DNA from: Welwitschia mirabilis
Taxonomy: Eukaryota; Gnetophyta; Gnetopsida; Welwitschiales
Length of the DNA stretch: 37,851 nucleotides
Assembly (NCBI GenBank): GCA_051453625.1
Contig: JBOZIK010000001.1
Location: forward strand, 288,573,792 to 288,611,642
Direction: 5' to 3'
The notes under the pieces: generated by a model
Database searches by the model: none
The model's input: the letters and a program-made list of their open reading frames with translations, nothing else
What the model was told of the DNA's origin: nothing
Shown: piece after piece, positions 19,816-30,735 of the stretch
Layout of the letters: each line of letters opens with the position of its first letter
How positions within the stretch are numbered: position 1 is the first letter of the stretch
Program-made: the position numbers and the translations under genes

Positions 19816-20252
19816 ATGGTACAATTTCCTATGATATCTAGATGACTAATAGGATAATATCTAAAAATAAAACTTCACCAAACTTTCACCATGTGGCTTA
19901 AATCTTCTTATGTGGTTGTTAGGGTTGTTACTGCATTTGTTATGTCTGCTGATTTTAGAGTCTGTCTTGTAATAACTCCATTTTCAACTTCTTTGATACT
20001 AAAAATTATTGTGACAAGAGATCAAAGGGCAGGAGGTTCATCCTTTATTGTTACATAGAGACGTCTTCCTTAGTGTCGAACTGTGTATCCTTCATTGAGG
20101 TACTGTTTCTTTCTAACATATATGTTGATTTGACTTAATCAAAACTCTGTTTTTCTTTCCATATTTTTTGTTATGTGCATCTTGTTTAATTCTGTGACAG
20201 CTTCATCTATGATATAGATCCCAAGGGCAACCTTTGTTAAGGTTGATATTGT
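19816..20252 (+). repeat. unclassified segment, second copy and its continuation
   Basis: It starts 'atggtacaatttcctatga' after the gap, repeats 19156-19544 with several percent differences, and continues 'gtgcatcttgtttaattctgtgacag'. That phrase looks like an intron 3' end, but no matching exon or donor can be shown. No protein is recognised downstream. Confidence 0.45.
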
Positions 20253-21409
20253 TAATTTAAGGGCATTGCATTTCATTTTCTAGATGAACTTTACATTATC
20301 TTTATGTTATATTTGATGTACTTAATAGCTTTGGTTGGTCTTGATTTAGTGATAGCTTTCTTTGATTGATCTAGGTTATATAAGATTAATCTCCTTAATA
20401 AGTTATTTTAGTAATTAGATGGATGTTACATTTATAATAAAACTTGAATCTCATTTGCATAGTGTGTTTATTTGCATTATTACTTTGCATTGTTATTTTG
20501 TTCTACTTACAGATTACATATGTATTTTGTTTTCAAAATCAATTCTCTTTCTTCTCACTTGTACTTTTAATAGAATTTTAACATTGGGGTCACTCCCATA
20601 TATATTAGTATGTTGTGTTGTAAAATATATATATATATATATATTATGATTGTTAGGATTTGTTTAAGAATGAAATGTTTGCACAAATATGNNNNNNNNN
20701 NNNNNNNNNNNNNNNNNNNNNNNNNNNNNNNNNNNNNNNNNNNNNNNNNNNNNNNNNNNNNNNNNNNNNNNNNNNNNNNNNNNNNNNNNNNTTAGGGGAA
20801 CTGCATTTCATTTTCTAGATTAACTTTACATTATCTTTATGTTCTATTCGATGTACCTGATAGCTTAGGTTGGTCTTGGTTTAGTGATATCTTTCTTTAA
20901 TTGATATAGGTTATATAAGATTAATCTCCTTGATAAGTTATTTTAGTAATTAGATAAATGTTACATTTATAATAAAACTTGAATCTCATTTCTATAGTAT
21001 GTTTATTTGCATTGTTATTTTATTCTACTTACAGATGACATATGTATTTTGTTTTCGAAATCAATTCTCTTTCTTCTCACTTGTGATTTTAATAGAGTTT
21101 TGACATTGGGGNNNNNNNNNNATATATATATTATGATTTTTAAGATTTATTTAAGGATGTAATATTTGCACAAATATGCATCACAACATTCATCTGAAGG
21201 AATTTTAAGTATTTGTTATCAAATTTACCCTAGTATCCAAATACTTATAACACCCTTATAATTACTCTTTTTTCATTCTTCTCAAAAGAAAAAGTTAAAT
21301 AATGGTTCTGCATCCTCAAGCCCTTATCTATTAAATCTTAATATCATTTAAATAAGTTTTTATATCCACATTTTTTCTAAATCATAAGATAAATGCCTTA
21401 ATATGAGAA
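20253..21409. other. AT-rich stretch shown twice across a 100-N gap
   Basis: 20253-20691 is repeated from 20792 to about 21180 with a few percent differences. Within the second copy a 10-N gap (21112-21121) replaces part of the AT microsatellite region. Hydrophobic short frames are present but have no recognisable domain. No gene is supported. Confidence 0.5.
20625..20644. repeat. (AT)10 microsatellite
   Basis: Perfect dinucleotide run; the corresponding place in the second copy is partly lost in a 10-N gap at 21112-21121, as expected from assembly trouble at simple repeats. Confidence 0.9.
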
Positions 21410-21469
21410 NNNNNNNNNNNNNNNNNNNNNNNNNNNNNNNNNNNNNNNNNNNACTTAAGGGAGGAAAGT

Positions 21470-22560
21470 TATCTTCTTTTAAGATGAGTTATCTAGAAAT
21501 AATAGATAGTTGATAAATATGATGAGTAGGAGCAGTTTCCTTAGTATGCCACTAGATAAAGTTGGGAGTATCTTAAAACTATAGTAGAAAGTACACAAAT
21601 TAGAGGAATCTAAGTCAACTGTGTAGATCCCATCATCCTATTAGATTCACAAGAGTTTTTAAAACACCTAATAATTTTGAAGCAAATAATAGGATAGAGG
21701 AGTTAATGAAAAGAGTAGAATTATTGGCTACCTCATCTTCACCTTTGATCATAAAACCTAAATGCCTAATTTTTCATATAAGATCACATGAAATAATCGA
21801 GTATCTATCAATTTCCATATTTCAGTGAATTGTAAATAAATAGTTTAACATAGTAGAATACTAGTGACAAAATTTTAAAAATCCATATTTCAATACCTAT
21901 AATCCAGGGTAGAGAAATCATCCCAACTTTTCTTGGAAGCAAAAAATCTCAGATAGTTAAAACCATAACAAGAAACTAATAAATTCATTTTCTTAATTAT
22001 CCTTCCATTACTTTTCATTAAACCACCAACAACCTTCATCATCTATCCCATTATAGGAATCATTGAGAAAATTCATGTATACCCAAGCCCAGATTAATCA
22101 TGATCAAATCCAAACTAACTAGGACCATAAAAGAATTCTTAAACAATATTCCTCCATCTTAAATAGTTTTAACTAAATCATCCAAACCCAAATTACAAAT
22201 ACTTCAATAAGTTCTTTCTTCTCTAAATCATAGAGAATCTAGAAAAGTCGCCATGAGCTCATAATCAAATCCTAGAGAAGTTAGCTTCATTAAAGGATTA
22301 GGGCCTTCCCAAATTGAAGAAACTAAGGTCATTTACCTCTAAAGTGGCAAATAAATAACTCAACATATATGGCCAATGCAATCTAAAGATTAAAAGAATG
22401 AAAAATTAAAGAATACAAAGACACCAATAACTTGTTATAGAGAACTTTTGCTCTTTCCCTAACAATTTCTTAACAAAATGGTAATGGAGTTAGAAAAACC
22501 TTTTGCTACCTACCTAGATTATTTATCATTTCTGTAATAATTAAGAAATAAGAACATAGG
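21470..22560 (+). pseudogene. gag C-terminal half of a second Athila-like element
   Basis: 'RIEELMKRVELLA' (21702-21740) resembles the coil after the capsid domain. A CCHC zinc knuckle can be traced at 21763-21804: the first Cys and the His (21787-21789) remain, the second Cys is Phe and the last is Tyr. After it come 'FNIVEY', 'QNFKNPYFNTYNPG' and 'RNHPNFSWK' (about 21855-21938), the hallmark NPYSNTYNPGWRNHPNFSW-type block of Athila gag. Further pieces are 'HNQILEKLASLKD' and 'LPKLKKLRSFTSKVANK'. Stops and frame changes occur throughout. This gag differs clearly from the gag at 8.1-9.8 kb, so it comes from another element or subfamily. Confidence 0.8.
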
Positions 22561-23452
22561 AAAAAATAACTAAAGGTCTTAGATATTTTTAAGAAAGTTA
22601 AAATAAACATGCCTCTCTTAGAAGTAATTAAATAGATGCCCTCATACGTAAAATTATTTAAGCATATGTGCATGATAAAAAGGCAAATAAATAAAAATGT
22701 AGCCTTATTAGCTTAATAAATGAACACCACCATATAAAACCAATTCTTTCCTAGGTATAAAGATCCTAGTTACCCAACGATAGCCATTATAGTTAGGCAT
22801 AAGAACATTAAGTTAGCTTATAGTTAGAGATAAAAACATTAAGCTAGCTTAGTTGGACCTTGAAGTGAGTGTTAATATCCTATCCAATTAGCGTAAATGA
22901 TCTTAAAAATCCTATAGTCTAATGGTAATTTACTAACAACTCTTTTAGGTCATTACTAGAAATAGTTGAATATGTGATAGTTTAAGTAGATAACTACAAT
23001 TTCTTAATAGGCTTCATTGGTTTAAAAATGGAAATAATGAAATACAATTTAGTTTCAATCATTTTAAGANNNNNNNNNNNNNNNNNNNNNNNNNNNNNNN
23101 NNNNNNNNNNNNNNNNNNNNNNNNNNNNNNNNNNNNNNNNNNNNNNNNNNNNNNNNNNNNNNNNNNNNNCATTAAGCTAACTTAGTTGGACCTTGAAGTG
23201 AATGTTAATATCCTATCCAATTAACTTAAATGATCTTAAAAATCATATAGTCCAATGGTAATTGATTGATAACTCTTTTAGGTCTTTACTAGAAGTAGTT
23301 GAATATGTGATAGTTTAAGTAGATAATTACAATTTCTTAATAGGCTTCATTGGTTTAAAAATGGAAATAATAAAATACAATTTAGTTTCAATCATTTTAA
23401 GAAGACCTTTCCTTATGACATCCAATAATCTTATTAATTGTAGGAATAATTA
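22561..23452 (+). pseudogene. pre-protease and protease region, second Athila-like element
   Basis: 'KVLDIFKKVKINMPLLEVIK' (22573-22632), then 'MPSYVKLFKHMCMIKRQ', matches the conserved block just upstream of Athila protease. 'NQFFPRYKDPSYPTIAII' follows. The active site reads 'LDLEVSVNIL' with the Asp present (22856-22858, and 23189-23191 in the second copy) but Gly-Ala-Ser replaced. 'RSLLEIVEYVIV', 'VDNYNFLIGFIGL' and, after the gap copy, 'IILRRPFLMTSNNLI' (near 23390-23435) match the flap and C-terminal half. 22838-23069 is shown again at 23170-23401 across a 100-N gap. No reverse transcriptase from this element is visible downstream. Confidence 0.8.
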
Positions 23453-23552
23453 NNNNNNNNNNNNNNNNNNNNNNNNNNNNNNNNNNNNNNNNNNNNNNNN
23501 NNNNNNNNNNNNNNNNNNNNNNNNNNNNNNNNNNNNNNNNNNNNNNNNNNNN

Positions 23553-24240
23553 AAGACCTTTCATTATGAAATCCAATAATCTTATTAATTGTAGGAATAA
23601 TTAAATAAAAATATCATTCAATGACATAACTGTGAACTTAAATATTTTCAACATAATAAAATTATTAGATAGCCTCAACAAAGTTAATTTTGTTAATAAA
23701 ATTTGCAACTTTAAATGTTCTCCTCATGAGTCAAATGTTTTTCCCTCTTTTGAATTGAACATTGATCATGGAAATAACTCTTTTAATGCTTTGAAATCAT
23801 ATTGTAAAATTATAGAACATATTTCTTCTAATTCTATTATAAATTGGAACCCATCTAACTTTTAAGTATTTATACCTTACTATTTGAACCCTCCATGTTT
23901 TATCTAAGTTTTTTGACTTTTGTATAGATCATTCTTATAAAAACTTTTTTCATTATATGCTNNNNNNNNNNNNNNNNNNNNNNNNNNNNNNNNNNNNNNN
24001 NNNNNNNNNNNNNNNNNNNNNNNNNNNNNNNNNNNNNNNNNNNNNNNNNNNNNNNNNNNNNGAACATTGATCATGGAAATAACTCTTTTAATGCTTTGAA
24101 ATTATCTTGTAAAATTATAGAATGTATTTCTTCTAATTCTATTAAACTTTCTTTTAAGAAAGATGTTTTATAGCATCTTTTAAAGAAGCATAAAAATTCA
24201 ATAGATTGAAACCCATCTAACTTTTAACTATTTATACTTT
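23553..24240 (+). pseudogene. post-protease spacer of the second Athila-like element
   Basis: It begins with a repeat of 23402-23452 across a 100-N gap. A frame beginning 'MNLNIFNIIKLLDSLNKVNF' (23632) matches the position and style of the segment after protease in Athila polyproteins ('fNvFkamk.p...'). It continues with Asn/Ser-rich sequence to 23865. 23757-23961 is shown again at 24062-24280 across another 100-N gap; the second copy has an insertion of roughly 65 bases around 24140-24210. Decay is heavy, and no catalytic motif is expected here. Confidence 0.5.
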
Positions 24241-25962
24241 ACTATTTGCACCCTCCATGTTTTATCTAAGTTTTTGGACTTGTGTATAGATCCTTCTTAT
24301 AAAAACTTTTTTCATTCTATGCTATTACTTGACTCCTCTCTTTCCCACTCTAAACCTACTAGTTATAATGCTTTTGAGTTTCCTAAGACTTCTAATAGTA
24401 TAAACATAAATAAATTAGGTCATTTTATAAGAAAATAAGTGTTGCCAAGGAAAGTATTTCTTATATAAATTACAAAGAATTACCACTTATCCAATCTTCC
24501 TCTTAAGCCTCTTCATCTGTCTCTCCATTTTTCATAGGCTCATAAAACTTACAAACTATATACCCCAGTTATTCACTTATGAATTCATAAAAATTATAGA
24601 CTTAAGTTAATGGCCTTTAATAAAAATTGATAATAAGAGATCTTTCCATTATTTCAAGTAATGGTTGTGATTAAGTAAACTTATGGATATTTAAGAAAAA
24701 ATTATTTTTATTTTAAATATAGTTATTTAAGTTGTATTTACTTAAGTTCTTTGATTTTGATAAAACATGAATGAAAAAGTTGGAATCTACCTTCATATTC
24801 TGTTCCTTCTGTTTAAAACTTTTGATGGGAATGATATTTTTCTTGATTATGATAAAGAGCCAATGACCCCTCTTATATGCATTTAAAAAATGAATATGAG
24901 AAGAAGAACAAAGGAAAAATAATATCTCTTCTCTGAAATACATCTCATTAATTACTTAACTAGATTTAGGTAATTGCATTAGGGCTATAGATACTCACTA
25001 GCAATGTAGCTCTAGAGATCCACTTATGACATAATCAACTACAATGGGCTAGAGATGCTTGATAGTAATGTACCATTGATTTATTCACAAGACAACATGC
25101 TTAACTCTATTAGAAGAAAATGTCATTATAGTAGATGCTCAATGTGATTCATATGCTTAAAAAAAAAAAAAAAAAGAAATACGTGCTGGTAGAAAGGAAA
25201 AATAATGGAAAGTAAAAGATAGGAATTAAAGGCCTTTTGAGTTCTATTGTATTTAACTTTCATACTTAAGATTTGCTATGATTTATTAATTCTTATAAGT
25301 TATTTGGTAGATACTATACTTATCTGATAATGGAATTCATTAAAAAATCATAAAAGTATTATGAAGGCCATTAAATTAGATAGGTTATCTCCTTTATTCA
25401 TCAATTGCATGGTTGAGTCCTTTGTCATATTATAATTATCCACCTTCATCATCCATTCCACTTCACCCACATTTCATAAGAAATAACATCATAAGGAATA
25501 ATTATTTTATGGATTAATCTTTCACTTAGCATTTGGGAAAAAAATAAAAGATGATCATCTTCCATTAGATAATTTTTCCTACATTGTATTTGAATTGCAT
25601 TTTTTTGCATGTTTTCTTTTAATAAAATGGCATCTCAAGTTAAAATTTCCTAAAGGATATGTTCTTAAAATTTCATTAACATTCTCTATCTTAAAACTTT
25701 AAGGATAAAATTTAGTCTTGATTAGGGGTTATGACATTCATTTTTGTTTTTTAAATTTTTAAATTTTGATTCCTTAAATTTAGAAATTGATCATAAATTT
25801 TTCAAAAAGAAATATCATTCTTTACAATTGAGTACATTTTCTTAAAATAATTTTTCCATGTTAATCATTTGAATATTATCTTTTTTCTAAGAGTCTAGTA
25901 AAATTCTAGTTATGAGATGTGTTAAAATGCAAAAATTAATATTTTGATCAATTTATCTAGTT
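24241..25962. other. AT-rich stretch without a recognised gene
   Basis: No domain is recognisable on either strand. Fragments such as 'SKPTSYNAFEFPKTSNSI' near 24347-24400 could still belong to the Athila-like polyprotein spacer but cannot be confirmed. The reverse transcriptase to integrase part expected after this element's protease is absent, so the element is internally deleted or interrupted. Confidence 0.4.
25159..25175 (+). repeat. A17 homopolymer
   Basis: A run of 17 A after 'catatgctt'. It could be the tail of a short retroposon, but I see no upstream element or flanking target-site duplication to support that. Confidence 0.85.
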
Positions 25963-27250
25963 AATTTAGCTTAATAAAAGATATTAAAATAATTAACTTA
26001 TTAAGAAATTATGTCCTTGGATACTTTTTAATATTATCTATGAACTTATCACCTTCTCATGACATTTTTATGATATTTATCTCATTCTAAAGGACATGCT
26101 AAAATATGAATATTATTTAGCTTAAAACACTAGGCCACTAACCAAGTCACTAACGCCACTTATCTTTTTGAGTTGAACTCTTAAATTTCCACATTCTAGA
26201 CTTGTCATTCAAAAATCAGCTGAATGTAATTATGGGCTTAGTCTAATTTCATACTAGCAATAGATAGAATATTCAATGACACATGCAGTGATCGAGAAGA
26301 CACATAGTTATAATAGATGATGGTGTTAAATTGGGAAACACATGATAATGTTAGTAGTTGGCATAAGTAGTAGCATCTAGAAGCCAGTGTTATGTTCATC
26401 AGAATGATTATTATCTAATGTAAGAGGACAAAGATCCTACCTAATCCTACATGATGTAGTTTATAACTACTTACCTAATGTTATAAGCCAAAGGCTTGTA
26501 ACCAACCCTCCATCTCATGCTCACCTATAAATTGGACTTGAGCTCTCATTTGTAATATCTTTCATTTTGGCATAGTAATAGAATCCCTTGAGCATCAATT
26601 TAACATGGCCTTTTAAGTACTTTCTTTAGGAGGGAGCTTATTTTAAGGATAGCTTAAGGAATCATTATTAGCTTTTCTCTTCCTTTGATATAATATGTAT
26701 TTTGAATTTAATACAAGTAAGTTTTCTCTTTTGAATTTAAGTTGCAAATAACTTCACACTTTTAATGCTTCAGCAACAACTATATTATCAATTTATATTG
26801 TTATTTGAATGAATTTAGTAGTTTATTAATTTAAGTATCTTTTATTTAATGGATTTTAAGTTCTTTAAGTCTTTACTTTTTTAAGGGATATGAATGACAA
26901 AGTGACTACCTAGTTCACAATTTTTCATATAACGAATGAAATTATGTTACTATAAACTGATCCATTATTACTTAATACTTTAAGTATGTTTTAGGAATTT
27001 TTTGATGAAAGAATTATTGGAAGATGACTATATTTGAGTTAAACCTTAAATGTTGTTTTTCTTTCTACCTCTTTAAATGAAGTTTTAACATAAGTAAAAT
27101 TCTATGTAATTTATAATAAGACACCAAAATTATCCTTGCAAAAGAATGATCTAGATGCTCACCCAGGTTATTTTAGTTTGATTGTACTACATATAAACAA
27201 CTATAGGGAATTATCTAATACTATGAAATTAATATATTATTCAAGAGTTA
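25963..27250 (+). repeat. Athila-like LTR, copy C, with some leader sequence
   Basis: Collinear with copies A and B through several landmarks: 'aaggacatgctaaaata', 'aagccaaaggcttgtaacca', 'ctcatgctcacctataaat' (TATA box at 26526), 'agcttaagga' and 'gtactacatataaacaa'. It is more diverged than A from B. Similarity appears to continue past the LTR end into the PBS and leader ('ctatagggaattatctaata...attcaagagttag' against 'ttttggtgttattactagga...cttcttaggaggag'), which would make it a 5' LTR copy and not the 3' LTR of the element at 5-17 kb. That extension is only weakly supported. Confidence 0.6.
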
Positions 27251-27540
27251 GTTGCGTATTTTAGAAAGCTAAAAAAAATTAATCCATTATTCCTCCATTG
27301 TACAAGGGTGGTTCTAATTTAGTTTTGTACTTTAATAGATATTAATTTCGTGAAATAACTTTAAGATTTTGAAATAATGCATAGCTTTAAAATTAACAAA
27401 TTAAATATTTCATATGAGATTTATTCTACTTCTTGTTACTTCTACAAAATTATGATACATACATAAATATTATGTTTTAAATTAAAAGAGAATTTCTAAA
27501 TTCAATGTGAATAAAAAGTACATCATTATAAAATATATAA

Positions 27541-28320
27541 TAGTGCTACATGTAAGGTTTTTGATAAATAGGGGAACATATTAAAGGAGTGTAGATTTAG
27601 TAAAGACAAAGATAATTTTGTGCCTAATCATTCATAAAAGTAAATTAGACATCGTAATAAAATCTTAAAATAAGGAATTTTCATGTCCAAATCCATAGTA
27701 TAAAGGAGTAAGAAAAAGATATTTTATCTTACTATAAAATATAATGAAATTAGGTTAAATATCCAATTTATAAATAAATTTGAGGTACTACATAATACTG
27801 ATTTAGATGATTTAAATATAGAAAGTGAAAATAAAAGTAAGAAGAAGAAGTTAGGAATAATTTCAGATGCAGTAAAAGATCAAAATTAGGTAGCCAAAAA
27901 TATATCAAATAAATCATAGAAAACCCTAATTGAAATGTTAGTTAAAACCTCTAATATAAGAACAAATAAAGATTATGATCTTGAACATTTAGGTAATGAA
28001 ATGGGACTCAAAAACTTAGGTTGTTAAAAACGTTTTAATCAATTATAGTTTAAAAAGTATTTACCTTTAGGAGATAAAAGTATAATTAGATGACTCATGT
28101 AAAATAATGAAATACACTTGGAATATAGAGTGGAAAATAAGTCTTGGATAAGTAGGATTTCTTACAGCTTTATTCAAAATATTATAAGTATAGAAGAATT
28201 GAGAGAAACATGTGGTTTTAAATTTTTAAGATAGAAGGCTAGTGAATTTTTAATATATACAACCCTCAACAAGGAAGGAAATGAATCAGGTTATGGGAAA
28301 AATTAGAGGAAAAAAATCTT
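27541..28320 (+). pseudogene. LINE upstream region with decayed CCHC zinc knuckle
   Basis: At 27551-27592 the frame reads 'CKVFDK-stop-GNILKECRFSK'. This fits C-x2-C-x4-H-x4-C with the first and last Cys present, the second Cys now Phe and the His now Asn. A zinc knuckle of this type ends ORF1 of plant L1-type LINEs, and its position about 750 bases before the endonuclease motif fits. The rest of the region is A-rich with many stops and holds no other clear motif. ORF1 protein would bind element RNA. Confidence 0.5.
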
Positions 28321-30735
28321 AAATACAAAGTATGTTATTATAGAGGATTTTAATTGAATGAGACTTAAATAAAAAAACCTATATTGGTAAAAATGGAATC
28401 CAATAAAAGTTTAAGACCTAGAGTATTTCATGACAAAATCTAAATCTAATTGGTTAACATCTATGAAAAGTGCAGTTTACATAGTTAAGTAGAAGAAGAG
28501 TGGAGAAAAGAATATTCTCCAAGATAGATAGAAGTATAGAATATTTATTATAATTAAGTGATTAAAAGAGAAGGATTAGAACTTAAAAGAAGAAGGAAAG
28601 TAATGTTTTAATAACTAGCCTATAATTATTACTTCAGAAAAAGATAGGTATGATAAGGGTTATTTTACCTTTAAGACTACATGGCTATAAGAATAAAAAG
28701 TATAATATTATATTACAAATAAGTGGAATAATTAACTAGAAAATTCCTTCTAAATATTAATTAGAAATCTTAACTAAACAAAATAGTGGCTAAATAATGA
28801 GAGCAAAAAGTAAAGTATTAAGTTAAACCAAGAAGATAACCTAGAGTAGGAGACAAAAAAAGACACAAAGAAAAGACTAATAAGGGAATGCCTTAATAAT
28901 AGTAAAGACTCTGAAAACTAAAAAAAATAAAATTATAATAAGAAATCTACTAGAAATAAATTCCTATATCAATTATCTTAAAAAAGTAGATAAACATACT
29001 ATATTCTTCCTTGATATAATTAACTAGCATAGATAAATAGTTCAAAGGTAAGTTCTACAATAAAGTAATCTTCCATGAATATTTCTTACAACATTTGTTC
29101 CAACAAAATTCAAATACTTGCTCAAGAGCATGAAGGAAAGAAGACCTTCTCAAAAGTTTTGAAAAACGATGATGTATGAAAAGTTTTAAAAATAATGAAT
29201 TTAAATAAATATCTAGATCCACATGAATGGATTGTGAATTTTTTTAAGTGGTACTAGTGATATATGAAAAAAATGATTACAGTAGCCTTTAACAAAGCTT
29301 TAAAAGAAGGAATTATCTATTGTTTTTAAAATAATATGAACATAACATTAATATTCACTGGATGTTAAATATTTTAGACTAATCAGAGTGTGTAATATTA
29401 TTTAAAGGTAGTTTTCTAAGGTTCTTGTCCAAAGAATCTACCCTTATCTCCCCTTAGTTATTTATCAAAATCAAGCTACCTTTCTAAAAGGAAGAAGCAT
29501 CCTTGACTAGGTAACCTTTACCATGAATTATTTTAGTCTATTAAGAAAAATAAAATTCAAACATATGTTTTAAAATTAAATATTAGAAAAGCCTATAATA
29601 GTATTACCTAGGATTTCCTAATCCATACTTTAAATGGTTTCTATTCTAAATACCTTTGCATACTTAGTGCTATAGATGTAATAGTCTATTAGGTTTATTC
29701 TAAAGCTTAACCAAATGTTATATGATTTATTCGAAATAAGATGAGCATTAAAATAGTGGATCTCATCTTACCCTATCTTTGCATATTTATTTTAAACTAT
29801 TTAGAAGATTTCATAAGGTAAGATATAAGAACAGAATTAAACCTACATGGAAAAGACTTTTTATATAATATTCTAGTAATAATACTATTATTTTTTTAAA
29901 TATAAGATCAAATATATCCTATAATAAAATAGGAATTAAAAGAATTTAAAAGAGAATTATAACTATAAATGAGTTAGAAGTAAAGTAGAGCTTACTTCTA
30001 TAATATGTTAAAGAGTGTGAAGCAAGCTATAATCACACCCTTATAAATCTAAAGATAGAATAAAATGGATTTAACTAGGATTCCCACTATTTAATTAGAA
30101 GGATACATATACTTAGAGAAATTTAATGCAAAAACTTAAGAGGAGACATAATAATTGAGATTTAATTTTTCTATCTCTCAAAATTATTTTGGCTAATTCA
30201 CGTTTAGTAGTTATTATAATATATAGTGCTTCCATAAAGATCCTATTAAAGAAAGTTAAAGGTATAACAAACAAAATTATTATAAATTTTATCTATAAAC
30301 GAGGAAAATGGGGTACTAGGTATTATGTAGTGGTATGAAATAGAATGTGTAAGCTAGTAGAATCAGTAGGATATGAAATTTAAAACATTAGGAACAATAT
30401 TATCACTACCTAAATAAGTTTAATCAAAAGGTATGGTGGGGTTGGTTTTCATCCCCTAATAAAAGTACTAAAAAATAAATATAAAGATTAAAAGATGCAA
30501 TGGAAGGGTTCTTCTTTCTAGATAGACTCATTTAAAGGAATAAGAAATTTAGAATAATGGATGACTTGGTGATTGGAAGAATGTAAGATATCATTTTGGT
30601 TATCCAAAATTTTAAGTCATTTAATCCCAAATAAAATAGCTAAGATTATTGTAGCCAAATTACATATTTAAAAAAGGATAGAAACAAAAGTAAAAGACTA
30701 TTAGCATAGGTGAAATTTCTCAAAAGATGCAAATA
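28321..30735 (+). pseudogene. LINE (plant L1-type) endonuclease and reverse transcriptase
   Basis: Endonuclease: 'EDFN' at 28343-28354 in place of GDFN, then 'SAVYIVK' and 'KKSGEKNILQDR' near 28465-28530, matching the 'YTW.N...G...I..RLDR' end. Reverse transcriptase: 'FRLIRVCNII' (29370-29400, cf. FRPISLCNVIYK), 'KVLVQRIYPYLPLVIYQNQ', 'ATFLKGRSILDQVTF', 'RKAYNSIT' and 'DFLIHTLNGFYSKYL', then a 'LILPYLCIFIL' block matching LSPYLFIL. The catalytic FADD is now 'SSNN' followed by 'TIIFLN' (Asn codons at 29878-29883). The 3' part has 'FNQKVWWGWFSSPN' and 'PNKIAKIIVAK'. Many stops and frameshifts are present. The protein would nick target DNA and prime cDNA synthesis; this copy is dead. Confidence 0.8.

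Noticed and set aside
20610-20650. AT microsatellite as a matrix attachment or origin site
   Set aside because: A plain (AT)10 run in an AT-rich genome does not support such a call.
24713-24943. Minus-strand 76-codon open frame
   Set aside because: Composition reflects the AT content; no motif and no neighbouring coding evidence.
25140-25176. SINE ending at the A17 run
   Set aside because: No RNA polymerase III A/B boxes or target-site duplication could be seen upstream.
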